Origin: Enterococcus moraviensis ATCC BAA-383 | GTDB taxonomy: Bacteria > Bacillota > Bacilli > Lactobacillales > Enterococcaceae | NCBI RefSeq assembly: GCF_000407445.1 | Contig: NZ_ASWB01000001.1 | Span: 248,001-312,000 of the forward strand | Reading direction: 5' to 3' | DNA: 64,000 bases | Shown here: positions 47,596 to 57,305 of the stretch, one piece after another | Position numbering within the stretch: the stretch's first letter is position 1 | Layout: every line of letters starts with the position of its first letter | Position numbers and translations under genes: made by a program | The notes under the pieces: generated by a model | Told to the model about the DNA's origin: nothing | Databases searched by the model: none | Seen by the model: only the letters and a program-made list of their open reading frames with translations

Positions 47596-49590
47596 TTGTT
47601 CGACAACACTGATCAGTTAGGCGTTAACACGATTCGTACATTAAGTATCGAAGCAGTACAAAAAGCAAATTCAGGCCATCCTGGATTACCAATGGGTGCT
47701 GCACCAATGGCTTATGCACTATGGACAAAACACTTGAAAGTAAATCCAACAACATCAACAAATTGGGTAGATAGAGACCGTTTTATTCTTTCAGCTGGTC
47801 ACGGTTCGGCAATGCTTTACAGCTTACTTCATTTGGCTGGTTATGGTGTAACAATGGATGATTTAAAAAACTTCCGTCAATGGAACAGTAAGACACCTGG
47901 ACATCCGGAAGTGCACCATACAGATGGTGTTGAAGCGACTACTGGGCCTTTAGGTCAAGGTATTGCAATGGCTGTTGGAATGGCGATGGCTGAAGCACAC
48001 ACTGCTGCAACATATAATCGTGATAGCTTCCCAGTGATCGATCACTATACGTACGCATTATGTGGTGATGGCGACTTAATGGAAGGTGTGTCACAAGAAG
48101 CGAGTTCTATGGCTGGACACATGAAATTAGGTAAGCTGATCGTGTTATACGATTCAAATGATATCTCATTAGATGGACCAACTTCAAAAGCATTTACAGA
48201 AAATGTTGGTGCACGTTATGAAGCCTACGGTTGGCAACATATCTTAGTGAAAGACGGCAATGATCTAGAAGAAATTTCTAAGGCAATCGAAGCAGCAAAA
48301 GCTGAATCAGATAAACCGACTTTAATTGAAGTTAAAACAGTTATTGGTTATGGCGCTCCAAAAGAAGGAACATCTTCTGTTCATGGTGCACCAATCGGAG
48401 CAGATGGCATTACTGCAGCGAAAGCTGTTTACGGTTGGGAATATCCTGACTTTACTGTACCAGAAGAAGTTGCAGCACGCTTTAAAGAAACAATGGTAGA
48501 ACAAGGAGAAAAAGCAGAAGATAACTGGAACAATATGTTCGCAAATTATACAAAAGAGCATCCAGAATTAGCGAAGCAATTTAAACAAGCTTTTGCTGAT
48601 GAACTTCCAGAAAACTGGGATAAAGAATTACCAACTTACGAAGTCGGCTCAAGTGCAGCTAGCCGTGTTACAAGTAAAGAAACGATTCAAGCAATTTCTA
48701 AAACTGTACCTGGTTTTTGGGGTGGTTCTGCCGATTTATCTGCCTCAAATAATACAATGGTTGCAGCAGAGAAAGATTTCGAACCTGGACAATATGAAGG
48801 ACGCAATATTTGGTTTGGTGTTCGTGAATTCGCTATGGCTGCGGCTATGAATGGAATTCAATTACATGGAGGAAGCCGAGTTTACGGTGGAACATTCTTC
48901 GTATTTACCGACTATTTACGTCCAGCTGTTCGTTTAGCGGCACTTCAGAACACTCCTGTTACGTATGTGTTAACACATGATTCAGTAGCTGTAGGGGAAG
49001 ATGGACCAACTCACGAACCAGTTGAACAATTAGCAAGCTTACGCTGTATGCCAGGCGTTCAAGTAATTCGTCCAGCTGATGGAAATGAAACTGTTGCAGC
49101 ATGGAAAATTGCTATGACAACAAAAGACGCTCCAACAGTCTTAGTTTTAAGCCGTCAAAATTTACCTGTTATTGAAGGTACTAAAGAAAATGCAGGCGAA
49201 CTTGTACAAAATGGCGCGTATGTAATTTCAAAACAAAAAGGTGAGAAGCCAGAAGGTATTTTGATTGCAACAGGTTCAGAAGTGAACTTAGCGATTGAAG
49301 CACAAAAATCTTTAGCAGAACAAGGTAAGGATGTCGCAGTTGTTTCAATGCCAAGTTTTGATTTATTTGAAAAACAAACAGCAGAATATAAAGAGTCTGT
49401 TTTGCCGAAAGATGTAACGAAGAGAGTGGCAATCGAAGCAGCTTCACCATTTGGTTGGGAGCGTTATGTTGGTTCTGCTGGCTCAACGGTAACTATCAAT
49501 CACTTTGGCGCTTCTGCTCCAGGCGATTTAGTTCTAAAAGAATTTGGTTTTACAGTTGAAAACGTTGTTTCAACATTCAACAATTTATAA
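47596..49590 (+). CDS. tkt: Transketolase
   Basis: The start is the TTG at 47596, nine bases after AGGAG; the ATG three codons earlier touches that site. 664 residues. Thiamine diphosphate binding is seen in [16 protein letters not shown] and [15 protein letters not shown], and the central pyrimidine domain in [13 protein letters not shown], then [15 protein letters not shown]. It moves two-carbon units in the non-oxidative pentose phosphate pathway and supplies erythrose 4-phosphate, the DAHP synthase substrate. Codon bias suggests high expression. Confidence 0.96.
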   Translation: MFDNTDQLGVNTIRTLSIEAVQKANSGHPGLPMGAAPMAYALWTKHLKVNPTTSTNWVDRDRFILSAGHGSAMLYSLLHLAGYGVTMDDLKNFRQWNSKTPGHPEVHHTDGVEATTGPLGQGIAMAVGMAMAEAHTAATYNRDSFPVIDHYTYALCGDGDLMEGVSQEASSMAGHMKLGKLIVLYDSNDISLDGPTSKAFTENVGARYEAYGWQHILVKDGNDLEEISKAIEAAKAESDKPTLIEVKTVIGYGAPKEGTSSVHGAPIGADGITAAKAVYGWEYPDFTVPEEVAARFKETMVEQGEKAEDNWNNMFANYTKEHPELAKQFKQAFADELPENWDKELPTYEVGSSAASRVTSKETIQAISKTVPGFWGGSADLSASNNTMVAAEKDFEPGQYEGRNIWFGVREFAMAAAMNGIQLHGGSRVYGGTFFVFTDYLRPAVRLAALQNTPVTYVLTHDSVAVGEDGPTHEPVEQLASLRCMPGVQVIRPADGNETVAAWKIAMTTKDAPTVLVLSRQNLPVIEGTKENAGELVQNGAYVISKQKGEKPEGILIATGSEVNLAIEAQKSLAEQGKDVAVVSMPSFDLFEKQTAEYKESVLPKDVTKRVAIEAASPFGWERYVGSAGSTVTINHFGASAPGDLVLKEFGFTVENVVSTFNNL

Positions 49591-49601
49591 GATTTTATTG
49601 A

Positions 49602-49640
49602 AAAACAGAGATCACTGATTGTGAATCTCTGTTTTTTTGT
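49602..49640 (+). terminator. Rho-independent terminator of tkt
   Basis: AAACAGAGAT pairs with ATCTCTGTTT around a 12-base loop, then a T run. Confidence 0.85.
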
Positions 49641-49653
49641 TACAAATCAACGC

Positions 49654-49684
49654 TGTAATTATTTTGTAATAAAAAAAATATAAT
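49654..49684 (+). promoter_or_regulatory. WalR box with -10 element upstream of the glucosaminidase gene
   Basis: TGTAAT-TATTT-TGTAAT (49654-49670) is a perfect match to the WalR (YycF) consensus TGTWAH-N5-TGTWAH. A TATAAT lies at 49679-49684, so the box takes the place of the -35. WalRK controls wall hydrolases, and the next gene encodes one. The start codon is about 260 bases further on. Confidence 0.65.
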
Positions 49685-49944
49685 TTAAATAGGTCGTAAT
49701 GTTGATTTTATTATTAAAATCTATTTCATAACTAGGGAATAAGCGGATTTATACAAAATCTGAGAATTGGATCACGTACACGATGTAAAGTGTGCAAAAC
49801 AAATGTGTAGCAAAAAAATAAAACAAAAATTTCAAGCGGATTACACCCACTTTAAAACTTTAGATTTCAGGAGTAAATAATTGTTTATAAAAATTTCTCC
49901 GAGTAGAATGATGATATGATGTTCTATTGAGGAGGAACAAATGA
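49685..49944 (+). other. Long untranslated leader of the glucosaminidase gene
   Basis: 260 AT-rich bases with no supported gene. If the TATAAT at 49679 is used, all of it is transcribed. A second promoter nearer the gene is possible, since TATGAT occurs at 49914-49919, but no clear -35 is seen. GAGGAGGAAC just before 49945 sets the start. Confidence 0.4.
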
Positions 49945-50802
49945 ATGGACGAGATCAGAACAAGAAGTAGTAGACACCAACTAAAAGCACAAAGAAATAG
50001 TCATAAAAGAATAGCATCTGTGATTGGAACGTCATTAGTATTTCTTCCTGTCGCAGGAAATTTAGTCCCTCTAAGTGTTCAAGCAACAGAATATGAAACA
50101 CAAGGAGAAGTATCTCAACAAGCATTTATTGATTCGATTGGCTATTCGGCATCTTCAGTGGCTGACGCAAATGATTTATACGCATCTGTTATGATTGCTC
50201 AAGCATTATTGGAAAGTAGTTATGGTACTTCAGGATTAGCAGCAGCGCCAAATTACAATTTATTTGGCGTAAAAGGCAGTTATGCTGGACAAACAGTTTA
50301 TATGCCAACTGCTGAATATTTGAATGGGGAATGGGTCACTGTAACCGAACCTTTTAGAAGTTACCCCTCTTATACGGAGTCCTTTCAAGACCATGCCAAT
50401 GTCATTAAAACAACCTTAGCTTCTAGTGGAAACTATCATTACTCTGGTGTATGGAAAAGCAACACAACAAGTTATATGGATGCCACAGCAGCTCTAGCTG
50501 GACGATATGCTACTGATCCGAATTATGCAAGTAAATTGAATTGGTTGATTTCTGCATACGGTTTAACAGCATACGATAGTGGAAATAGCGGATTCGTTGC
50601 AACTAGCGACAATCAAGTAGCCGATCAAACAGTAGTTGGCCAAAGCAGTGCTACAACAACGGCACAAACATACACAGTATCTTCTGGTGATACGCTTTGG
50701 GGAATTGCAGAGCGATTCGGTATCTCAGTTGATCAGCTTATGGCTTCTAACGGAATTACAGCTGAATTGATAACAGTCGGGCAAGTATTACAAGTTGCAT
50801 AA
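49945..50802 (+). CDS. Secreted N-acetylglucosaminidase with LysM domain
   Basis: 285 residues. The N-terminal basic stretch is long (about 25 residues) before a hydrophobic segment and a likely signal peptidase site at VQA-TEY (about residue 50). A GH73 (Atl/FlgJ-type) glucosaminidase domain (about 58-205) has the catalytic Glu in AQALLESSYGTSGLA and YNLFGVKG. A Ser/Thr/Gln linker precedes one LysM domain (about 240-285, TYTVSSGDTLWGIAERF). It cleaves the glycan strands of peptidoglycan. A WalR box upstream supports wall-remodelling control. It has a single LysM, fewer than enterococcal AtlA. Confidence 0.93.
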   Translation: MDEIRTRSSRHQLKAQRNSHKRIASVIGTSLVFLPVAGNLVPLSVQATEYETQGEVSQQAFIDSIGYSASSVADANDLYASVMIAQALLESSYGTSGLAAAPNYNLFGVKGSYAGQTVYMPTAEYLNGEWVTVTEPFRSYPSYTESFQDHANVIKTTLASSGNYHYSGVWKSNTTSYMDATAALAGRYATDPNYASKLNWLISAYGLTAYDSGNSGFVATSDNQVADQTVVGQSSATTTAQTYTVSSGDTLWGIAERFGISVDQLMASNGITAELITVGQVLQVA

Positions 50803-50805
50803 TAA

Positions 50806-50847
50806 AAAGCTATCAACAAGATAACCACTTGTTGATAGCTTTATTTT
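50806..50847. terminator. Bidirectional terminator
   Basis: AAAGCTATCAACAAG pairs with CTTGTTGATAGCTTT around a 7-base loop. Both flanks are A/T rich. It serves the glucosaminidase gene and the convergent ispH. Confidence 0.88.
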
Positions 50848-51843
50848 TTAGCGTTTTCCTAATCGTAATTCTTCTAACCGATGTTGGCGATTTTTAGTTA
50901 AATCTTTGATTCTCGGTTTAGGTAAAATTGCCTCTGATGATATTGTTGATTTCATCTTATGAGTCAACGGATCTGCAGGATCAAATTGCGTCAAATAACG
51001 GATGACTTCACGAACAATTTGAGTTGGAGTAGATGCACCAGCAGTTACAGCTACTTGTTTGACATCCATCAACCACTCAGGATCGATTTGTGAAACGTCA
51101 GAGATTCTATAAGCTAAAACACCTGCCTGTTCAATAGAGACTTGAGCCAAGCGATTACTATTATTACTTTTAGGATCCCCTACAACAATCGTTAATTCAC
51201 AATCTTTAGCTTGATTTACAACCGCTTCTTGACGGACTTGGGTCGCTTTGCAAATATCTTTGTGGATTAGCACATTGGGGTATTTTTGTTGAATTAACGT
51301 CATCAAATCACTTACATCCCATTTGCTCATCGTTGTCTGGTTCGTGACAAAAATCTTGACTCCATTTAACTGTAGTTTTGCTATATCTTGATGATTAGAA
51401 ACTAAATGAACATGATTGGGGGCAATTCCTAATGCACTTTCGGGTTCAGGATGATTTTTTTTACCTATGTAGATAATGTCATATCCTAGAGATACTTTTT
51501 CTTCAATCAATTCATGAGTAATCATCACATCCGGACATGTCGCATCAATCACTGTCAGCCCTTTTTCTAGTGCTAATTGTTTCACTTTCGGTGAAGTTCC
51601 ATGTGCTGTAAAAATAACAGTGCCTCGATCTACTTGATCTAGGATAGCTTCACGATTTTCTCCTTCTAATGTGTGAATACCGATACTTTCAAACGCATCT
51701 GTCACATGTTTATTGTGTACGATCATTCCTAATATATAGATTGGTCGCGGTAAATCCTCATCTAAAGAAGCATTTCGAGCAATGACCATTGCATCTACAA
51801 CACCATAACAATAACCTCGAGGACTAATATTTATAATTTTCAT
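50848..51843 (-). CDS. ispH: 4-hydroxy-3-methylbut-2-enyl diphosphate reductase
   Basis: The start at 51843 is chosen since the protein then opens [16 protein letters not shown], as in the family; AGGAG lies 11 bases upstream. 331 residues with three iron-sulfur Cys: Cys12 (GYCYGV), the Cys of DATCPDV and the Cys of KDICKATQ. His in NKHVT and TAHGTSP, the Glu of HPEPE, the Thr of NQTTMS and the S-x-N of SNSNRL complete the active site. It is the last enzyme of the MEP isoprenoid pathway; no other MEP gene is in the window. Confidence 0.93.
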   Translation of the reverse strand: MKIINISPRGYCYGVVDAMVIARNASLDEDLPRPIYILGMIVHNKHVTDAFESIGIHTLEGENREAILDQVDRGTVIFTAHGTSPKVKQLALEKGLTVIDATCPDVMITHELIEEKVSLGYDIIYIGKKNHPEPESALGIAPNHVHLVSNHQDIAKLQLNGVKIFVTNQTTMSKWDVSDLMTLIQQKYPNVLIHKDICKATQVRQEAVVNQAKDCELTIVVGDPKSNNSNRLAQVSIEQAGVLAYRISDVSQIDPEWLMDVKQVAVTAGASTPTQIVREVIRYLTQFDPADPLTHKMKSTISSEAILPKPRIKDLTKNRQHRLEELRLGKR

Positions 51844-52044
51844 ACAGGTCGTAACTCCTATTTCACAAATTTTATCACCAACTCTACTATACAACATTAC
51901 ATCATTTTTGTTAAATTTGTTTAAGGAGCAAATAGGAATTGAGAAACGCTAGCAAAATAATAGCCAGCTGAGAGGATATGAGCTATTATAAAAACAAGAA
52001 AAAGTTTTTTTGCTTATACTAATACTAAACTGGGGGAATGAATC

Positions 52045-52974
52045 ATGACTCAAATTTTTAATTCAGTTACCGAATTGATAGGTAAAACACCAATCGTAAA
52101 ATTAGGACCTATTGTCCCTGATGGAGCGGCTGATGTTTTTGTGAAACTCGAATTTTTCAATCCAGGCGGAAGTGTAAAGGATCGTATTGCTTTAAGTATG
52201 ATCGAAACGGCTGAAAAAAGTGGACTGCTTAAAGCGGGAGATACGATTATAGAGCCCACAAGTGGAAATACTGGCATTGGTTTGGCAATGGTTGGCGCTA
52301 CAAAAGGGTATCGGGTTATGATTGTTATGCCAGACACAATGAGTATTGAGCGCAGAAAATTAATGCAAGCGTACGGGGCTGAGCTCTTATTGACTCCTGG
52401 TGCTGAGGGCATGAAAGGGGCAATTGCTAAAGCAACAGAACTGTCCGAAAAATCAGGCTATTTTATGCCCTTACAATTTGATAACCCAGCCAATCCATTA
52501 GCACATGAAAAAACAACTGGAAAAGAAATTCAAGATATTTTCGGTCCAACTGGTTTAGATGCGTTTGTTGCCGGTGTTGGAACAGGTGGTACAATAACTG
52601 GGGTTGGGAAAGAATTGAAACGAGTTTATCCTACTATTTCAATTGTTGCCGTTGAGCCAGCAGAATCACAAGTTTTAGAAGGTGGTGCTTCAGGACCACA
52701 TAAGATTCAAGGAATTGGTGCCGGGTTCATTCCAAAAGTTTTAGATACAGATATTTACAATAAAGTTATCGCAGTTCCTAGTAAAAAAGCGATGGAAACG
52801 GCCCGTGATTTAGCGACTAAAGAAGGGTTGCTCGTTGGAATTTCAGCTGGTGCGGCAGTCGATGCTGCAATTCAAATAGCCAAAGAATTAGGAGCTGGGA
52901 AAAAAGTTTTAACAATTATACCTGACAACGGTGAACGTTATCTTTCAACTGCTTTATACGATTTTCCTGAATAA
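52045..52974 (+). CDS. cysK: Cysteine synthase
   Basis: 309 residues. The PLP Lys is Lys45 in NPGGSVKDR; the substrate loop is [10 protein letters not shown]; the phosphate-binding stretch is [10 protein letters not shown]. It joins O-acetylserine and sulfide to give cysteine. RBS is GGGGGAA. Single gene with its own terminator; a TATACT precedes at about 52013. Confidence 0.95.
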   Translation: MTQIFNSVTELIGKTPIVKLGPIVPDGAADVFVKLEFFNPGGSVKDRIALSMIETAEKSGLLKAGDTIIEPTSGNTGIGLAMVGATKGYRVMIVMPDTMSIERRKLMQAYGAELLLTPGAEGMKGAIAKATELSEKSGYFMPLQFDNPANPLAHEKTTGKEIQDIFGPTGLDAFVAGVGTGGTITGVGKELKRVYPTISIVAVEPAESQVLEGGASGPHKIQGIGAGFIPKVLDTDIYNKVIAVPSKKAMETARDLATKEGLLVGISAGAAVDAAIQIAKELGAGKKVLTIIPDNGERYLSTALYDFPE

Positions 52975-52979
52975 TTTAG

Positions 52980-53018
52980 CACAATAAAAAAAGCTTGGAA
53001 CCAAGCTTTTTTTATTGT
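52980..53018 (+). terminator. Rho-independent terminator of cysK
   Basis: A nearly perfect 17-base-pair stem (CACAATAAAAAAAGCTTGG and its mirror) with loop AAC. It has internal T runs, so it may work in both directions. Confidence 0.88.
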
Positions 53019-53115
53019 GAGGATATATAGTTGCACAAAAAGTATACAATAGATTTATAAAGTACAAAAATCAAGGGTAAATTGCTTATTTCCTGTACTA
53101 TTTGCGTAATTATTC

Positions 53116-53144
53116 TTGTCAAGATAGTTTAGAAATAGTATCAT
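53116..53144 (+). promoter_or_regulatory. perR promoter
   Basis: TTGTCA (53116-53121) and TATCAT (53139-53144) are 17 bases apart, 30 bases before the start codon. No good Per box (TTATAATNATTATAA) is seen. Confidence 0.65.
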
Positions 53145-53173
53145 TTAAGAAATAAGACTAGGAGGGGAACCAA

Positions 53174-53611
53174 ATGGATAACGTATTGGTAAAAAATGCA
53201 CTTGAAGAATTAAAAGTAGCCAATATTCGTATTACTCCTCAAAGATATGCAATTTTAGAATATCTAATTGAGAATCATAGCCATCCGACCGCAGATGAAA
53301 TTTATCGTTCACTAGAAGATCGGTTTCCAAACATGAGTGTAGCAACGGTTTATAATAATTTACGTTTATTTACAGATATCGGTTTTGTCCAAGAAATGAA
53401 CTATGGAGATGCGTCTAGCCGTTTTGACTTTAGCTCTAAAAAGCATTACCATGCGATCTGTCAAAACTGTGGTAAGATTGTCGATTTCCACTATCCTGGA
53501 TTGGAAGATGTTGAAATGGCAGCAAGTAAATTAACAGGTTTTGAAATTAATGAACATAGATTAGAATTATACGGTCTATGTCCAGATTGTCAAAAAGCTA
53601 AAAAAGAATGA
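53174..53611 (+). CDS. perR: PerR, peroxide-responsive Fur family repressor
   Basis: 145 residues. The winged helix (1-80) contains RITPQRYAILEYL and MSVATVYNNLRLF; the metal site residues include the His of NHSHPTADEIY and the Asp and His stretches DASSRFDF and KHYHAIC. Four structural zinc Cys are C-Q-N-C and C-P-D-C. PerR loses DNA binding after metal-catalysed oxidation. PerR rather than Fur is supported by DASSRFD and length. It is followed 13 bases later by ridA. Confidence 0.92.
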   Translation: MDNVLVKNALEELKVANIRITPQRYAILEYLIENHSHPTADEIYRSLEDRFPNMSVATVYNNLRLFTDIGFVQEMNYGDASSRFDFSSKKHYHAICQNCGKIVDFHYPGLEDVEMAASKLTGFEINEHRLELYGLCPDCQKAKKE

Positions 53612-53624
53612 AATGGGTGAAAAG

Positions 53625-54005
53625 ATGAAATCAATACACACAGATCAAGCACCTAAAGCAATCGGTCCATATGTACAAGGGAATATTGTAAATGGTTTGT
53701 TATTTGCTTCAGGTCAAGTTCCATTAAGTCCTGAAACAGGAGAAGTTGTAGGCACTACGATACAAGAACAAACAGAACAAGTTTTAAAAAATATTACAGC
53801 GATTCTAGCAGAAGTTGGAAGTGACTTTGATCATATCGTTAAAACAACATGCTTTTTAAAGGATATGAATGATTTCGCATCGTTCAACGAAATATACGCA
53901 GGAGCTTTTTCGAATCAATTACCGGCTCGTTCAGCTGTAGAAGTAGCTCGTTTACCTAAAGATGTTCTTATTGAAATAGAAATTATTGCAATGGTAAATG
54001 AATAG
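53625..54005 (+). CDS. ridA: RidA family enamine/imine deaminase
   Basis: The ATG at 53625 is preferred over the ATG at 53613, giving the normal 126 residues; both are in frame and GGGTG precedes the second. The family marks are KAIGPYVQG at the N-terminus, LLFASGQVPLSP, and the Arg of ARSAVEVARLPK that binds the carboxylate. It clears reactive 2-aminoacrylate and similar imines. Co-transcribed with perR. Confidence 0.92.
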   Translation: MKSIHTDQAPKAIGPYVQGNIVNGLLFASGQVPLSPETGEVVGTTIQEQTEQVLKNITAILAEVGSDFDHIVKTTCFLKDMNDFASFNEIYAGAFSNQLPARSAVEVARLPKDVLIEIEIIAMVNE

Positions 54006-54020
54006 AGTTTTATTTTCACA

Positions 54021-54052
54021 AGATGAGAAACAACAGTTTCTCATCTTTTTTT
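54021..54052 (+). terminator. Rho-independent terminator
   Basis: AGATGAGAAAC pairs with GTTTCTCATCT around a four-base loop, then seven T. It closes perR-ridA. Confidence 0.92.
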
Positions 54053-54122
54053 ACTTTAAAATCAGTGTTTATAGATGAGAATATTGATATTTTAATGTAT
54101 TTACGGTTAAAATACATGAAGT

Positions 54123-54151
54123 TTGTGAAAAAATAACTTTGCTATTCACAA
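54123..54151 (+). promoter_or_regulatory. Rex-like inverted half-sites upstream of nox
   Basis: TTGTGAA (54123-54129) and TTCACAA (54145-54151) are the two halves of the Rex consensus, but 15 bases apart instead of 4. Rex senses NADH/NAD and often controls nox-type genes. The spacing is atypical, so binding is uncertain. Confidence 0.4.
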
Positions 54152-54259
54152 GCAAAGAACTCGAATCTGAGGTCTCACTTTGTTATATTTTTAGTATACC
54201 AATAGAGTTTTATCAAATTCATTGGTGAAAAATTTAACTTGAAAGAAGGGATTTACAAA

Positions 54260-55609
54260 ATGAAAGTCGTAGTCGTAGGATGTACGCATGCAGGAACAGC
54301 TGCAGTCAAAAGTATTTTAACAAATCACCCAAACGCGGAGGTAATCGTTTATGAACGAAATGATAATGTATCATTTTTATCATGCGGTATCGCTCTATAT
54401 GTTGGAGGAGTAGTGAAGGAGGCTGACAGTTTATTCTATTCAAGTCCTGAAGAACTAGCGTCACTAGGTGCTACAGTTAAAATGGAACATGAAGTCGAAA
54501 CTATTGATGTTGATCATAAAACAGTCACTGCTAAAAATTTGAATACTGGTAAAGTTGAAACAACTGATTATGATAAATTAGTAATGACAACTGGTTCATG
54601 GCCAATCGTTCCACCAATCAAAGGAATAGATGCCGATAATATTTTATTATGTAAAAACTTCAACCAAGCGAACGTGATTATTGAACGTGCTAAAGACGCA
54701 AAAAAAGTCGTCGTAGTTGGTGGTGGTTATATTGGTATCGAACTTGTTGAGGCGTTTGTAGAGTCTGGAAAAGAAGTTACCTTGATTGATGGTTTAGATC
54801 GTATTTTAAATAAATATTTAGATAAACCATTTACAGATGTTCTAGAAAAAGAACTTGTAGATCGTGGTGTTACTCTAGCTTTGGGTGAGAACGTTCAAGA
54901 ATTTCAAGCTGACGCATCTGGTCATGTGAATAAAGTAATTACACCTAGCCAAGAATTTGACGCTGACATGGTTATTATGTGTGTTGGTTTTAGCCCGAAT
55001 ACTACATTACTTAAAGACAAGGTTGATATGCTACCAAATGGCGCTATTGTAGTCGATAAGTACATGAGAGCAAGCAATCCTGACATTTTAGCTGCTGGTG
55101 ATAGTGCAGTAGTACACTATAATCCAAGCAATACAACTAATTATATTCCATTGGCAACAAATGCTGTTCGTCAAGGTATGTTAGTTGGATACAACTTGAC
55201 AGAAGAAAAATTGGCGTATCGTGGCACACAAGGAACTTCTGGCCTATATTTATTTGGTTGGAAAATTGGTTCAACAGGCGTTACATTGGAAAGTGCAAAA
55301 ATGAACAACTTAGAAGTTGAAGCAACTCAATTTGAAGATAACTATCGTCCAGAGTTTATGCCGACAACAGAAAATGTTATGATGGAACTAGTTTATGAAA
55401 AAGGTACCAACCGTATCGTTGGTGGTCAATTGATGTCTAAATATGATATCACTCAATCAGCAAATACATTATCATTGGCTGTTCAAAATAAAATGACAGT
55501 TGAAGACCTTGCCATTTCTGATTTCTTCTTCCAACCACATTTCGATCGTCCATGGAACTATTTGAACTTGTTAGCTCAAGCAGCTTTGAAAGATATAGCA
55601 AATAAATAA
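54260..55609 (+). CDS. nox: NADH oxidase, water-forming
   Basis: Start at 54260 after AAGAAGGG; 449 residues. The redox Cys is Cys42 (SFLSCGIALY) and His10 lies in the FAD loop GCTHAGTAAV; the NADH loop is VVGGGYIGIELVEAF. The sequence appears close to E. faecalis Nox. It reduces O2 to water with NADH, regenerating NAD during aerobic fermentation and lowering oxygen stress, which fits the neighbouring perR. Codon choice is highly biased. Confidence 0.95.
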   Translation: MKVVVVGCTHAGTAAVKSILTNHPNAEVIVYERNDNVSFLSCGIALYVGGVVKEADSLFYSSPEELASLGATVKMEHEVETIDVDHKTVTAKNLNTGKVETTDYDKLVMTTGSWPIVPPIKGIDADNILLCKNFNQANVIIERAKDAKKVVVVGGGYIGIELVEAFVESGKEVTLIDGLDRILNKYLDKPFTDVLEKELVDRGVTLALGENVQEFQADASGHVNKVITPSQEFDADMVIMCVGFSPNTTLLKDKVDMLPNGAIVVDKYMRASNPDILAAGDSAVVHYNPSNTTNYIPLATNAVRQGMLVGYNLTEEKLAYRGTQGTSGLYLFGWKIGSTGVTLESAKMNNLEVEATQFEDNYRPEFMPTTENVMMELVYEKGTNRIVGGQLMSKYDITQSANTLSLAVQNKMTVEDLAISDFFFQPHFDRPWNYLNLLAQAALKDIANK

Positions 55610-55650
55610 AACAAAAAAAGAGGAGAATAAGTCTCCTCTTTTTTTGTTTT
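55610..55650 (+). terminator. Rho-independent terminator of nox
   Basis: ACAAAAAAAGAGGAGA pairs with TCTCCTCTTTTTTTG, loop ATAAG. It reads well in both directions. Confidence 0.9.
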
Positions 55651-55907
55651 TTTAATGTTTTCCTAGGAGTCGATTTCCCCTGTTGGTCATTTAACAATCA
55701 ACATTTATTGTTTATTTTAAAAAAACAAGCGAAAACAAATTGTTATGTTTATCTTTTTTGTGCTAAATATTTATTTTTTATGAATAGATAATTTATTATG
55801 GAGATACATTCATTATTTGTTGACGTTTTCATAAACTGGAAAGAAGGAGGGATTTTTGTTAGAAAACAAATAATGAAAAAATCAATTAATATGAGGAGTG
55901 TACGAAG
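55651..55907 (+). other. AT-rich spacer upstream of the broken adhesin gene
   Basis: No gene of useful length. A perfect Shine-Dalgarno AAGGAGGG (55844-55851) stands before a five-codon frame starting with TTG at 55856, which may be a remnant or a non-functional match. Further right, ATGAGGAG is the site for the start at 55908. Confidence 0.4.
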
Positions 55908-56896
55908 ATGAAACAGAGTCGTATTGTTAGAAAAACAAAAAAACGCTGCATTGATGGGAATGGTTGGCATACTAAGATTAGCGGAGGCAACTGTAAATAT
56001 CGATATATTATTAGAAATGTCTTAGTAGTAATTCCAGTGGTACCTCACTGAAGAATCCTTGGCTAGCGGATGGGCAAACTAGAGTAGTAAATTTCACGAT
56101 TACAGGCAGCAAATTGCTTAATGTTAGTACAGATAGAACAGGATCAAAACAAGTATATCTGGGTGTTCCTAGTGAAATGCTTGGCAATGTGACGTCAGAT
56201 GGACAAACTGAAGTAGATTCAAATGTCACTCTTGATTTAGATAATATTTCGTTTTTAAATACTGTTTTTACCACTGCACAAGCTTTAAATGGTCAAGTTC
56301 TAAATATTTTAAGTGGGACTTTAGGGAATCTGACAGGTGTATATTTCAATGTTCAGGATTTTAATGAAAAATTAGAAGTTTTGGAGAATGTGGAGCATAT
56401 TGGAAATGTCAACATAGATGCTGATTCTGAACTAGCTAGTTCGGGTAAATACATTTCGTCTGACATAGAGGATAGCTTAGGGATAACACTTGCTGCAAAT
56501 GTTCGAAAAATACTCATCGATTTAAAGACAGCAACAACCAATTTGAAAGCAACAGGTAGCGGAATAACTTCAAACTATGTTGCAGGTCTTATAAACACAA
56601 CGTTAATCCCTGTAAAAGCTGCTTTAGTAAATGCCATAGACCTTGCACTTCCTTTATTAGATAACGGGGGACAAGCAGTAGATGAACTTGTTGATGCTTC
56701 TATTTCGGGAGATACAAACGTGGTAGTTCCAGTAAAAATCACTACCCCATTAGCTTCGCCAACTTTAAATAATCTTCTTGATAGTGATACAACGGACTTG
56801 AAGTTTCCGGGAGTAGTAATTCAAACTGATACCAATCTTGATAAACTTGTCACGTTCAGAGAAGACTATTATTCTCACATTTACTATAAAAAATAA
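55908..56896 (+). pseudogene. Frameshifted paralogue of the adjacent adhesin's N-terminal domain
   Basis: A well-placed start (ATG 55908, GAGGAG upstream) opens a basic head (MKQSRIVRKTKK) that runs to a stop at 56049-56051. After a run of seven A (about 55945) the next frame reads a hydrophobic signal-like stretch (AALMGMVGILRLAEATVNID). A further shift near 56017 gives SSNSSGTSLKNPW, then an open frame to 56896. That frame matches the downstream adhesin along its whole adhesive domain (NLTGVYFNVQDFNEKLEVLENVEH beside NATGVNLNLTNVNQKIAALKNIEN). It ends where that protein's Ig repeats begin, with no repeats or anchor. Two shifts, one at a homopolymer, mean a pseudogene or sequence errors. Confidence 0.8.
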
Positions 56897-56924
56897 GAAA
56901 AAGTTGAAAATAATCTTATAGTCT

Positions 56925-56964
56925 AAAGCTGTTTTTTTCTAACGAAGAAAGAAACAGCTTTTTA
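56925..56964 (+). terminator. Rho-independent terminator
   Basis: AAAGCTGTTT pairs with AAACAGCTTT, with extra pairing inside. It lies 30 bases after the broken gene, so that gene was a transcription unit of its own. Confidence 0.8.
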
Positions 56965-57305
56965 TAACCCGATAAATATTATGTTATTAATAAATATTTT
57001 TTAAGTAAAATTATTTTAATTAAAAAACGATTAGTATATACAAGCTTTTAAACGGCTTTTTATAAGGCTTTTAATCATTGATAGCATTCTTTTGAGAATT
57101 TTATTTTTTTAATAATTAAAAAAAATTAAGATTTCCGATACATATCATTTCCAAAAATATTATAAAGGTTATAAAATCCGAAGGTAGAAGCTTAAATAAA
57201 TTTTAAGGTTGCTCAGATTCATGAAAGGAGAGTGTTAAAAATAATTTAGCAAGCTTCTAGTTGTGTGTTAATTGGTATTACTTTAAACGAATGAGGAGGA
57301 TAATC
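56965..57305 (+). other. AT-rich spacer upstream of the large adhesin gene
   Basis: 341 bases with no supported gene. AGCTTTTAAACGGCTTTTTATAAGGCTTTTAA contains three near-copies of GGCTTTT(T/A)A around 57040-57076. No convincing promoter consensus is visible. The start at 57306 is set by GAGGAGGATAATC. Confidence 0.4.

Noticed and set aside
53012-53173. Per box autoregulation of perR
   Set aside because: No sequence close to TTATAATNATTATAA in the promoter region.
55908-56051. Independent 47-residue protein at the start of the broken adhesin gene
   Set aside because: Its second half has no family look, while the alternative frames match the paralogue, so it is the front of a frameshifted gene.
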